In this document: in pieces, positions 1-9,301 of the stretch
Layout of the letters: every line of letters starts with the position of its first letter
How positions within the stretch are numbered: position 1 is the stretch's first letter
DNA from: Euglena gracilis
Taxonomy: Eukaryota; Euglenida; Euglenophyceae; Euglenales
DNA length: 64,000 nucleotides
Reading direction: 5' to 3'
NCBI GenBank assembly: GCA_039621445.1
Contig: CP154954.1
Location: forward strand, 19,950,642-20,014,641
Translations under genes and position numbers: made by a program
The notes under the pieces: model-generated
Seen by the model: the letters and a program-made list of their open reading frames with translations, nothing else
What the model was told of the DNA's origin: nothing
The model's database searches: none

Positions 1-1129
1 TAGGGACATAAAAGCATCTGATAGGGTGGGGTGAGAAATATTTTTGCCACTGTGTGTTTACAAATCACTCTCAAACAGATCCAATTAAGGCGTCGCTTAG
101 CGACTCCTGGAGAGAAGTTCCAGCTCGAGGCTGGAAATTTTGCTCAAGCCAGCCCTGTGTGGGAGGCCAAGATGGCCAGCTTGACTGATGCCCACCGCAC
201 AACGTTGAATCCTTCTTGGTTGATAGCACGAATCAAAAACAGGTCATTGCTGTCATTCATGACCCCCCCCCTGACCCATGAAACTTAGACCGCAAAAGAC
301 AATTTTGCTGAAAATCCCGTCTGGGAGAACTGATTGAAAAAAAATCACAGCAAATGCTGGGATCTATTGGCAGGTACGCCACAGGCTGTGTGCAGTGGGA
401 AGAAATGCAACATGGACCCCCAAAGCAAAAAAAAATTGAATGAAATTCTGGCTTTTGGAAGAAGCTCCAGAGACTTATGAGGCAGCCTCCAACTAAAGGG
501 ACCCCCCCCCCGGGGGGCTTTAATTGGATCAGGGGGAGGCAATTTTTTTTTGTGTTATTGAAGGAATAGGGTTAGGGGTACGACTTAGGGTTAGGATGAG
601 GCCTAACTTACAGATTACTGTACAAGTTAGGCCTGAAGTTAGGCCGAATTTGTAACCCTGACCCCACTCCATCATGAACGCAAAAAAAAAATCATCGGGG
701 GTGGGGGGGGTGGGTGGGTCGGGGGCTGTAGTCCCCAGGGGTGGGGGGGGGGAATCCCAGGACGGTGGCCCAAGCCAGTCTTAGATTTCGGCGCTTTGCA
801 CCGAAAATTAAGGAGGGGTTTTTGGAAATGCCCTTACCAAAGCCATTACCCACAACCCGACCAAACCATCCCCGATTTTTTTTGGGGGGAAACCACCCCT
901 TGGGGTGTGTTGGGTTTCCCAAAACACTGGTTTATAGCCTTAAAAAAAAAGCCTCGCGCTCATGTCATTGTCCAGTTTACAATAGCCACCGGGGAGTTGC
1001 TTAAGCTGAAGGACACCCCATCTCTGGGGGGTCCAGCCAGCCAACCAGCAGCCTTTTCCACCCTCCCCCCATCGACAAGTTACCCATTTATTTTCCAGCC
1101 ACCCGAAGTGCCGCCCGAAGTAACGGTGG
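1..1129. other. No gene recognised
   Basis: Homopolymer-rich DNA with several poly-C and poly-G runs. No exon with convincing coding character or splice borders was found. Earlier exons of the TMEM230-like gene whose last exon lies at 1,837 may lie here or outside the window, but I could not identify them. Confidence 0.5.
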
Positions 1130-1574
1130 CAGGGTTCGATATAAGGAGGGCGTACATGGTTTAGGTGGGGGGGTGTCCCCCCCCCCCCCCCCCCCCCCCT
1201 GGCCCCCAGGGGGGGCCCTTGCCCCCCCCCCCCCACCTGCCAGGGGGGTCCGGACCGACCCTCGGGGGGGTTCCCGGGACCCCCCCCCCAAAAAGGGTCA
1301 ATTTTTTCCTCTGGAGCTTCGCGCCGAATTTTTTTTTGCATTTTTGGCACATTTTTGCCCAAAAAGTGCCCAAAATGGCACTTTTGGTCGTTTTGGGGGG
1401 TCAAAATTTTTCGCCCACCCTGACCGTGCACGTTTACCGACAAACACCTGTGGGGGGTGTCCCTGGGGGGGGTGTGCCTTCTCCCCCCCACGCCCCCCCC
1501 CCCCCCCCCCCCCCCTCTGGCCCGCAGGGGGGGTCCGGACCACCCCCCCCCTCCTCTCCTTATATCGAACCCTG
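1130..1574. mobile_element. MITE, CAGGGTTCGATATAAGGA family, perfect 8-bp TSD
   Basis: The left end reads CAGGGTTCGATATAAGGAG and the right end is its reverse complement, ending CTG. The 8 bases on either side are identical: AACGGTGG at 1,122-1,129 and at 1,575-1,582. There is no coding capacity; the interior is poly-C/poly-G plus T-rich stretches. An 8-bp duplication with CAG...CTG ends is typical of hAT transposons. Related copies with the same ends sit at 19,583-19,820, 30,954-31,054 and 61,240-61,340. Confidence 0.85.
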
Positions 1575-1836
1575 AACGGTGGTGCAAAAAATTGGCCTAA
1601 ATGATATCATTTTTTTTTGCAGTTTTGGGGTAATTTTGCAGTTCCGTTTTTTTTTCCCTTTTTGGTGCCTGGTTTGTTCCTGGGTTCAACCCTGTGGGGG
1701 GGGGGGCAGCCCCCATATTTTAGCCCCTCAGCTCGACCCCCCCCCCGCAGGGGGGGTGGTTAAGTGACGCTCTGATTGTCGCCCGACCCGGTCACACGCA
1801 GCACCCGACCCAGGTCATGCCCTCCCCATCCCGCAG

Positions 1837-1940
1837 GGGGGCTCCTGCTGCTGCCCGGCTGCTACAGCGGCTTCATCCTGCTGCAGTACCTGCGGGGCGT
1901 GCCGGGCTTCTCCCCCAACCAGCTGCCGCACTTCGAGTGA
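1837..1940 (+). CDS. Last exon of a TMEM230-like membrane protein
   Basis: Preceded by a good 3' splice site (CCCATCCCGCAG, ending 1,836) and closed by TGA at 1,938-1,940. It encodes about 34 residues: a hydrophobic stretch, then LPGCYSGFILLQYLRG, VPGFSPNQLPHFE and stop. The spacing of LPG-x-Y, I, RG-x-x-G-x-S and P-x-F-acid matches my memory of the C-terminus of TMEM230 (DUF872 family), a small two-helix protein of endosomal/secretory vesicles. In that family this exon forms the end of the second membrane helix and the cytosolic tail. The rest of the gene is not identified; the MITE at 1,130-1,574 would lie in or before the preceding intron. Identification rests on about 30 residues and is tentative. 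Confidence 0.5.
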
Positions 1941-2077
1941 AGCTGACTGGCCGGGGCACGCCGCCCGTGCCCCGCCACTCACCCTCCGCGCTGATACGCT
2001 TGCGGCGCTCATTGTTGTATTTCTTACCCCCCTCGACTGGAGACAATGCATCCGCTTTGCCTGGGATGGGCTGGCCA

Positions 2078-2304
2078 GCTGGCTGAATTTTGAGGCGAGG
2101 TCGACCCCACCCCAGGGGGGGGGGGTCGACTGGGCAGGCACCCAAGGCACCCAGATCTGGGGGCGCAGGGTTGGGCATATGGCCGATAGTGCCTGGGCTT
2201 TGGGCACTTTTTTTGCCCCCACAACCAGGCAGTCACCGACCCGGGGGGGGGGGTTCCTGCCTGCCGAGGCACCCCAGGGCACTCGGAGGTTGACCAAATT
2301 CCCT
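2078..2304. mobile_element. MITE, GGCTGAATTTTGAG family, perfect 8-bp TSD
   Basis: GCTGGCCA occurs at 2,070-2,077 and again at 2,305-2,312, directly flanking a 227-bp segment whose ends are related inverted repeats (GCTGGCTGAATTTTGAGG at left, GGTTGACCAAATTCCCT at right). The interior carries poly-G and a 'GGGCACTTTTTTTGCCC' stretch. The same end sequences bound the intron at 41,944-42,398 inside the coiled-coil gene, so this is an intergenic relative of an intron. Confidence 0.75.
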
Positions 2305-2364
2305 GCTGGCCAACAGAGTGGTGAAGATTTGTGGGGTGTTGTCCAGTGTGTTTGGGGGGCACAG

Positions 2365-2480
2365 TATGTGTTTGTGTGTGTGTGTGTGTTTCTCTCTCTG
2401 TGTGTGTGATGTGTGTGGTGTGTGTGTGTGTGTGTGTCTCTCTCTCTCTCTCTCTCTCTCTCTGCGTGTGGTGTGGTATG
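2365..2480. repeat. (GT)n/(TC)n microsatellite
   Basis: Interrupted GT dinucleotide tract followed by about ten TC repeats and more GT. Low-complexity DNA; the valine/cysteine or threonine/histidine reading frames through it are artefacts. Confidence 0.9.
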
Positions 2481-3434
2481 TGTGTGCTTGCATGCGTGGG
2501 TGGGTGGATGGGTTTGTGGGGGTGGTGATGGGTGTGCGTGCTGGTTAATTTATTGTCCAGGAATGTTCATTTGAGGTTTGTTCGGGCTCGAAGGACGCAT
2601 GCAGAGATGCACGCCCCCCTCTATGGGTGCCAAGCAATAGGCCAAGTGGGTTATTTTGGCAAAGTGGTATAAAATGAGCACATTTCAGGCTTCACTGTCA
2701 GTGCTCAATTGGCACCCTCCATCGCAAGCACCCAGCTTGCCCCAGGCTGGATCATGTGTACATTGACCTCCCCCCCCCCGCACCCCTTCCCTCCCTTCCA
2801 TCCCCCCCCCTGTTGGGCTGGCCCTCCCCCACCATGCAGCCTCCCCTCTCCCCGGCCCCAGCGGCTGGGCCGCTGTGCGCTTTGTGACACAGCGTCACAG
2901 ACTCGATACGTACTCCTTGTAGGCCATGCCACTCCCGAGTTGTATAAGATGCCGCTTACAAAAATAACAGGGTCCACAAAGTTTCTTCCCACTTATAAAC
3001 CGCCTTTTAAGGGGAAAAGGCCCTTAGGTCTAAGTGCCAGCCAAGGGCCGGACTGGGGCTCGAACGGGGTTGAAATGAAAAAGCTGAAAAAAAAAACACA
3101 TTTTTTGACATTTTGGGCTGATGGGCATTGATCCAAGGATGCCAGAACCACGAAGTTTTTTTTTGCACCGAAGTTGACCTGTTTTCGCCAAAAATGGTAA
3201 TTTTTGCCCAAATTGGTCGGCATATCGAGGCCATCACCCCATCAGCCCACGTTGACAGGGGTTGCTAATTTGTATTGTCCAAAGTTGGGGTCCAATGCCA
3301 CTCACTGCAGTGTGAGCCGCCTCGTCCCCTTACCTGAGGCTGGGTTTGCTTCGCAGTCCAAAAGGGGCAGGAAATGGAAAAACCCTGCTCGCATAAAATT
3401 GGCCGGAATTTTGCACAGCGTGCTGCAGCAGAGC

Positions 3435-3530
3435 TGGCTGGGGCACTGCTGCGTGGGGCAGGGCCATGCCAGTGTGCACACACCATCACCACATCCCATG
3501 GGCTGGCAGAGGCTTTGGGGCTGGGGGTTG
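3435..3530 (+). repeat. Dispersed ~95-bp repeat copy
   Basis: The segment from CTGGGGCACTGCTGCGT to ATGGGCTGGCAGAGG recurs with moderate divergence at about 28,910-28,985 (same strand), at about 28,190-28,280 (opposite strand) and in the duplicated block near 58.6 and 59.3 kb. No terminal repeats or pol III boxes were recognised. It could be a SINE or an old element fragment. Confidence 0.5.
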
Positions 3531-3904
3531 GGTATGACCCACAAAATTCTCAGGTGTCCCACTATTTAGTTTCCCTACTGTACGATATTCTAAGAGGAGG
3601 GTAATTCCCCAATGGAGTGTTCTTGGCCTGAGTAATTGAGTAATGGAGTTAATGACGATGTTACGTCGCTAGTTAGTGGTTGTGCATGCATTTTTGTCGG
3701 GGGAGGGGGTATGGTGATTGAATTGATCTAAAGTGGAGGGAATTCATGGACCTAAATTTAAGGGTTCAAATCAAGGATTTTTCTTAGCAACAAGATTTTT
3801 TTTACAGATGTGTTGGGGAATGTTTTTTTTTATTTCAGAAGCATAGGAAAGATGGACCAACATTTGTCAGGACCAGTTTTATTATCCTCCTCCACTTTAA
3901 CCCC

Positions 3905-4345
3905 CCCCCGGAATAGAAGCCCCCGGGGGCTTCTATTCGGAACGTTGGTCGAAAACCGAGGGGGGGGCTTCTATTGGGGGGGGGGGGGGCACTATTCGGA
4001 AAAGTGGTCGAAAACCAGGGGGTCCGAGAATTATCGAAGAAAATTCTTTGTGGGTCCACATGTCCTACCTTTCCAAACCATGTCAAATTTGCTACAAATG
4101 TTACTCTTGTGGGTGCATTGGATCATGAAACATAAAATCACCCAACCCTCAACCAATGCCTGAAGAAGCCAAAGTGCCATCCGTCCCAATTGACAGATCC
4201 ACGGGCAGGGGCCTACCAAACGGGGGGGGGGGGGCACTATTCGGAATTTTGGTCGAAAACCGAGGGTGGGGGGGCTTCTATTCAGGGGGGGGGGCTTCTA
4301 TTCGGGGGGGGGGGGGCTTCTATTCGGGGGGGGGGGGGGTACTCT
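3905..4345 (+). repeat. G-rich degenerate repeats of GGCTTCTATTCGG
   Basis: Repeats of GGGGGCTTCTATTCGG separated by poly-G, plus two copies of a phrase 'CACTATTCGGAA..GGTCGAAAACC'. At 3,911-3,942 a near-perfect palindrome occurs (GAATAGAAGCCCCC facing GGGGGCTTCTATTC). Similar TTATTCGGGG phrases occur in the spacer of the array at 52.05, 53.95 and 55.85 kb and as TTATTTGGG near 58.27 kb. Confidence 0.7.
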
Positions 4346-4691
4346 TTTCACTCTTTTGCAGGCCGTTTTTTTTCACCTGCGCCACCTTCGCCATGCTCTG
4401 AGCTATGCCGGTATGTGTTCATTACGGGTGTCGTCTTTTTTGGTGCATCTCTCAAGCGTTGGAAATTTTTTAAGTCTGGAAAGCTTCAAATATCAATGGT
4501 TTGTGCAGCTGATATCCAGCACTCTTAAGGAGGGATCTTGCCAGGATGTTTATGTGTCCTCGTTGCTTGCACAGGGGAAGAAGAAGGGAGCGAAGATGTC
4601 CTTGGGCGATTTCCTGGGCCCCCCGCAGCCAACGGTGTGTGGAACAGCCCATCACTGAACTTGTGGTGACTGAAGATGGTTGGATGGAATG

Positions 4692-6247
4692 CAGGGGCAG
4701 GGAGATATTCCGGTCCGGAATAAACCGGAATAAACCGGAATAGCAAAAACCGGAATAAACCGGAATAAACCGGAATAACCGGAATAAAAGTGCCAGCCAA
4801 TGGCTTGAAAATTCTGCAAGACACAAAGGCAATGAAGGTGAAGTTTGACAGATTTTCAGGTTTCAAAATCACAAGAGCAACAAACGAGCCCAAGCGTAGC
4901 ACAATCGGCATTTGATATCAGGAGCACACCTTTACTTTGCCTGTTTCTCCCCCTAGTTGTTTGGATTTTATCCCCACTTGTGGGGCTGCACTTAGTGAAT
5001 GTTTGTCCCTGAGTTCTTTCCAAAAGGGACATGAACTAGGACAATATGAACGCTGATTTTTGGGGGCAGGGATCCCATTGGACAAAGCGAAGCATCCTTC
5101 AATAACACTCTTAGGCCATTGCACTCTGTTTGAAACCCACCCTTTTGGCCCTCTGGTTCTGTGGGGACCCTCCACGGTGGCATGTGCATAATTTCCGGTT
5201 GTTGGAACCCAGGAAACAGGCCCCTTTGGTGTTTTTAAGCCTGTGCTCCATTTTAAAAAAGGTTCAAACCCCGGGTTTGAACGCCGGGACACGTGAATTT
5301 TCCCAAAAAAAGGGCCAACACCCCTGTTGTGTCTCCCTCATTTTTGAATCCTTGACTGTGTTCCCAAGATGGTGCTACACAGACCAGGTGACTGGTGGCC
5401 CATTTTGTTGCTGTTTTAGGCTCTGTGATCTGCCCGTGAAGGTTTGCCTGCTGAGGTGTCCGCTTCGGCACAACAGCCACGCCAATTTGCGGATGCGCAA
5501 TGAAAGCACATTATTATTGCGCAAGTGCGCAATGATCCCCACATTTAGAATTACAAAAAAATTAGAAACATTGTTCCAAAGCGCAATGTGTTTTATTTTT
5601 TGTAATGAAAAAAATTGTTGCATTATGGCGCAACTGCGCAATGGAGTTTTGTTTCATTACCTGTCGCTTTGGGGTCATGCACACTGGGCTCGTGAACCCT
5701 GTGCCTGGATAACGTGGAGTTCCAACTCGTTACTTCCGTCCCCAGGCCCTAGGGGTGTAGGGAGACACTAATTCGGACTGTCCTGAACCTCAGGCCTCGG
5801 TGTTCAAAAACAGAACTTTTTTGCAACATTGCACGTCGCGCAATTGTACACTTTCAAAGCTAAGTGCGAGTTAGGCCGCCTAAGACATTTGGCGGGACAT
5901 TTTTTGGGAAGAAAAAAGATAGCGGTGCCTCCTCCTCCGAGCGCCAATTTTCATCAGCTTGTTTTTCCCGAAAAGGCCGGGGTCTGCTGTGGTGTGCAGA
6001 CCCGCATCACCAAGTGCGAAGTGACCACTTGGTGGGGCAGGGCAACCAAGGAATGCATCCCTATTCGTGAAGCCCGGGTGAGCGCCTCGGCCCAATTGTG
6101 CTTCAAAAAAATCCCAAGTCCATTCAGACAGAAATTGACCGGAATAAACCGGAATAAATTCCGGAATAAACCGGAATAACCCGGAATAAACCGGAATAAA
6201 ACCCCGGAATAAAATTTTCGGCCGACCGGAATATCTCCCTGCCCCTG
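4692..6247. mobile_element. Non-autonomous TIR transposon with CCGGAATAAA subterminal arrays
   Basis: Terminal inverted repeats CAGGGGCAGGGAGATATTCC (left) and its reverse complement (right, ending CTG at 6,247). TGGAATG is duplicated directly at both outer edges (4,685-4,691 and 6,248-6,254). Just inside each end are tandem copies of CCGGAATAAA (about 4,713-4,790 and 6,138-6,210). No transposase frame was recognised in the 1.5-kb interior, which contains repeated GCGCAA motifs at 5,460-5,645. End sequence and duplication length suggest a hAT-type element moved by a transposase elsewhere. Confidence 0.75.
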
Positions 6248-6911
6248 TGGAATGGCACCACAGCAAGAATCTGCTCCCTCCCACCTCAACCAATGTCAAA
6301 CTCGGGCAGTGGCAGTAGCTGATCCTTTCCAGAACCCTGGTTATGGAAAAATGAGAGCACATGTGCGGGTTTTATTCCACAGGAATCGGTGGCGCCGTTG
6401 AGAACAAACATCTCTGAGAAATTCATCTGCAAAATGGCCTTAAATGTTAATTAAGAAATTAAATGTTAATGTTAATGTCAAACGTTAATTAAAAAGGCAA
6501 AAAATGCCATACGTGCAGCCTGCCAAGTTTATTTAAAATCAATTTGTCTTCATCAAATCATCTTTGTTACCCGAACTTGAAGCCCCATGGCTTACGATGG
6601 GTATCCTGATTGACCAAGGGGGGGGGGGGGTTCAGGGCCCCCTTTTTCCAGGAAGCAGCCGGGACCGCCAAAAAGCCCAAGTTTTTCCCAGCGCTTTTCA
6701 TCCCAAATTTTATGTTTTGGGGGGCAAACATTTTGCTATAAAAATAGTTCTCCAACCGCATTTTTCTCCATTTTGGATTCATATTTTTCAGCTGGGCGTT
6801 TCAAATTAAACCAGAATGAAAATTGGTCATTTTGGCGATGCCACTGTTTAGCTGGTGGATGGGATATTGGAGATCCCCACTTGACCACGCCAAACCCTGT
6901 TCGCACCACAG

Positions 6912-6993
6912 GAGCATTCCGTTGAGGTCGAAGAGGCTCCCCTTTCGGCAGACCCCCTGCTGAAGTACAGCTCCTACTTCACCAACGAAGGAG
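6912..6993 (+). CDS. Candidate exon of an unrecognised gene
   Basis: Bounded by CACCACAG before and GAG|GTATGG after, with an open frame of 27 codons starting EHSVEVEEAPLSADPLLK and continuing YSSYFTNEG. Composition and codon use look coding (GC-rich, acidic, no stop), and both splice signals are good. It may belong to the gene whose next exons start near 9.3 kb, but I could not match the splice phase, so the link is only positional. Function unknown. Confidence 0.45.
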
Positions 6994-7305
6994 GTATGGG
7001 CAAACCTTTCCGTCCGATCCCAATTGGTTGAAGGTTGGAACAAAGTTCAAAGGTAGGTTTCTCTGAAGACATCTGCTGGTGGCCAGATGACAATGGCAAT
7101 GATGATGTGTGCCGCTTGCGGTTCCACATAGTTTTGCACATTTTCAAGTGAACGTTCTCCGCGATTGACCTCCCAGAAAAATCGATCCAAGAAGCTTTTT
7201 CCAGGGTTGGTATCCCCCCCCCGAAAATCCCTTTCTGCCAACCAGTTTGTGACGACAGCACCAAAATCAAATACCTTTTCCCACATGGCTGGAACAAGAT
7301 GTGAT

Positions 7306-7728
7306 CAAACCGTTTCTTAAGGAACCCGGGGGGGGGGGGGGGGTCCACTGGCTGGCCATTTGCTAGACACTGGGGAAAATGGCCTGGCTACCCCCCCTCC
7401 CAATCCAATCCGAGGTCCCCCCCTGACTGAAAAAAAAAAACTCCTCCAGCACGGCGCGCTGAGGTGAAATGAGGACTTAATGTGTTTCTTTTTTGGCTGA
7501 TTCTGTTCAAAAAAAAAATCCAAAATGGCCAAAAACGGGCATTTTGGCTATTTTGGAGGTCAGAAAATTTTCCAGCACTTCGCACTGGAAGAAAATTATC
7601 CACTAGCTAGCCCTGCTAACGGACTCCTCCCCCCGGGTTCACTGGGATCCCCACTAGCCAAATTTGGACTAGCTGCAGTCCAGCCCATCCCCCCGGGAGG
7701 GTACTGCATACCTTTCAGCAAATGCCTG
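7306..7728. mobile_element. MITE related to the first intron of GTPase A
   Basis: The right end, read as reverse complement, is CAGGCATTTGCTGAAAGG then GTATGCAGTACCC, closely matching the left end of the intron at 20,784-21,181. The interior phrase GCAGCTAGTCCAAATTTGG is shared as well. The left end is CAAACCGTTTCTTAAGG. GATGTGAT (7,298-7,305) and GATGTGAC (7,729-7,736) flank it, a 7-of-8 direct duplication. An intergenic or intronic sibling of a coding-region intron, in opposite orientation. Confidence 0.75.
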
Positions 7729-9008
7729 GATGTGACCCTCCCAAGGTTTGCCAAGGTCTCTAAAGATATGTTTTTGAAGAATTGCAGTGAGCAAAGTCAT
7801 GTAGCTGTGTCTCTCACATGCATGTGGAACTTCAACGTATGAGAGAGCCTAACACTTCAAAAAAGAGCGAAGTGGGTGCCACGAAGGGGGTGGCAATATC
7901 CCCCCAGGGCCAAGGATGGCCTCCTCGCCCTCCAAAATCAGAACGGGGAGGCAAATGGTGCCCGGAACGTGGGTGCAGTGGAGCGGTGGTGCACTCGGTG
8001 GGCATTCACCCCTGCGGAACTCCAGTGCTTTCCCCAGTGTGCCGATTCCAAATCAAGGGCAACGTCGGCTGGGCTCTTCCGGGGAACTCAATTGTGCAAC
8101 CAACTTACAATGACCCATCTCTTGCCTTTTGTAATCGCTGGTCTGTCTGGATACAGTTTCCCAGGAGCGATGTGTCCAAAATTTTGCTGCAGGCGATTTC
8201 GAAGTTTCCTGCACTGTCTCGGGTTTTATTTAACAAGGTGTCCGCTTTCAGCACTCCTGATGACCCGACCCCTGGTGCCCTCAACATCGTCGTGGTCGTG
8301 GGGGTGGAGGCCCGCCTTCTTTAGGGCACCCAGATGGGAGTTTTGTCGACATTCTTTTTTGTGAGTTCTGCCATTTTTAGGGTGAGGATATTGTTTGGAT
8401 AGGGATTAGGGTGAGGGTCTGCCGTCAGGAAAGAAGTGGATCGAAATCAGGTGGAAGGTTTGGCCTGATATAGATTTTATAGACACCTAAATTTACGCAC
8501 CTAATCAAGGTCCAACAGTTTTGATCTTAACCTATTCCATACCAAAATCCGAACCTTACCTCTCAGAAATGACCCAGATTCTAATCCAGCAAGGAGGATG
8601 GCAAATTTGGGTTTGTGGCAGTATTTTAGGGCTGCCAGTTTTCATCAAAATCCATCGATGGGAGTGGTGAACAATTAACGGGGTGATTTTGTGTGATGTT
8701 GGCGTGTTTTTTGGACAAAGGTGCGGGAAGGTGACCTTTTTTTTTGCAAAGTTATTGTAATCGCCCGTCAGGTCTCGGTGGAGATTTTGCAAATGTCGGA
8801 TTGGCAAAGGATTCCTCAAAGGATTTGCTGGAATGTCCCAAAGCATCAACAGAATTAGGTCGGCTTTGTTTGGCAGTATTCCAATCGTGTAAGGGTCCCG
8901 GCACATCCTTCTTTTCACATTGAATGGTGTGCCTCTCCATGCAGACTGCCACGGCTACTATGCTGGAGATGAGCTGTGGGACGAGGCTTTCTCTTCAACC
9001 CATCAGGG

Positions 9009-9025
9009 GCACACACACACACACA

Positions 9026-9058
<33 letters not shown>

Positions 9059-9059
9059 C
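9009..9059. repeat. (CA)n microsatellite
   Basis: About 25 CA repeats with one interruption. Confidence 0.95.
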
Positions 9060-9301
9060 AATGTTTCATGATTCTGGGCCATGGCCCCCAGAGACCCCAT
9101 CTTTTTGGCCGTGGGGTGTTTGCCTGCCGACCACTGGGCCGGGTTCGACCTGAGGGTGTGCCTCCTTTGGCCCCCGAAGCTTCCGGTCCACCCCCCGTCG
9201 CCCACTGGTCTGGGCCATCACGGCATTCACGTCAAACCCGGGCGAGGGGGCCACCCACCCACCCCCCTGGGCCAAGGCCTCCGGGGGACAAGCTGGTGCA
9301 G

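Larger units (their letters stand above)
2480..4691. other. No gene recognised; repeats
   Basis: No exon could be supported. It contains a dispersed repeat copy (3,435-3,530) and a G-rich minisatellite-like region (3,905-4,345), otherwise T-rich and poly-G/poly-C sequence. Confidence 0.4.
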
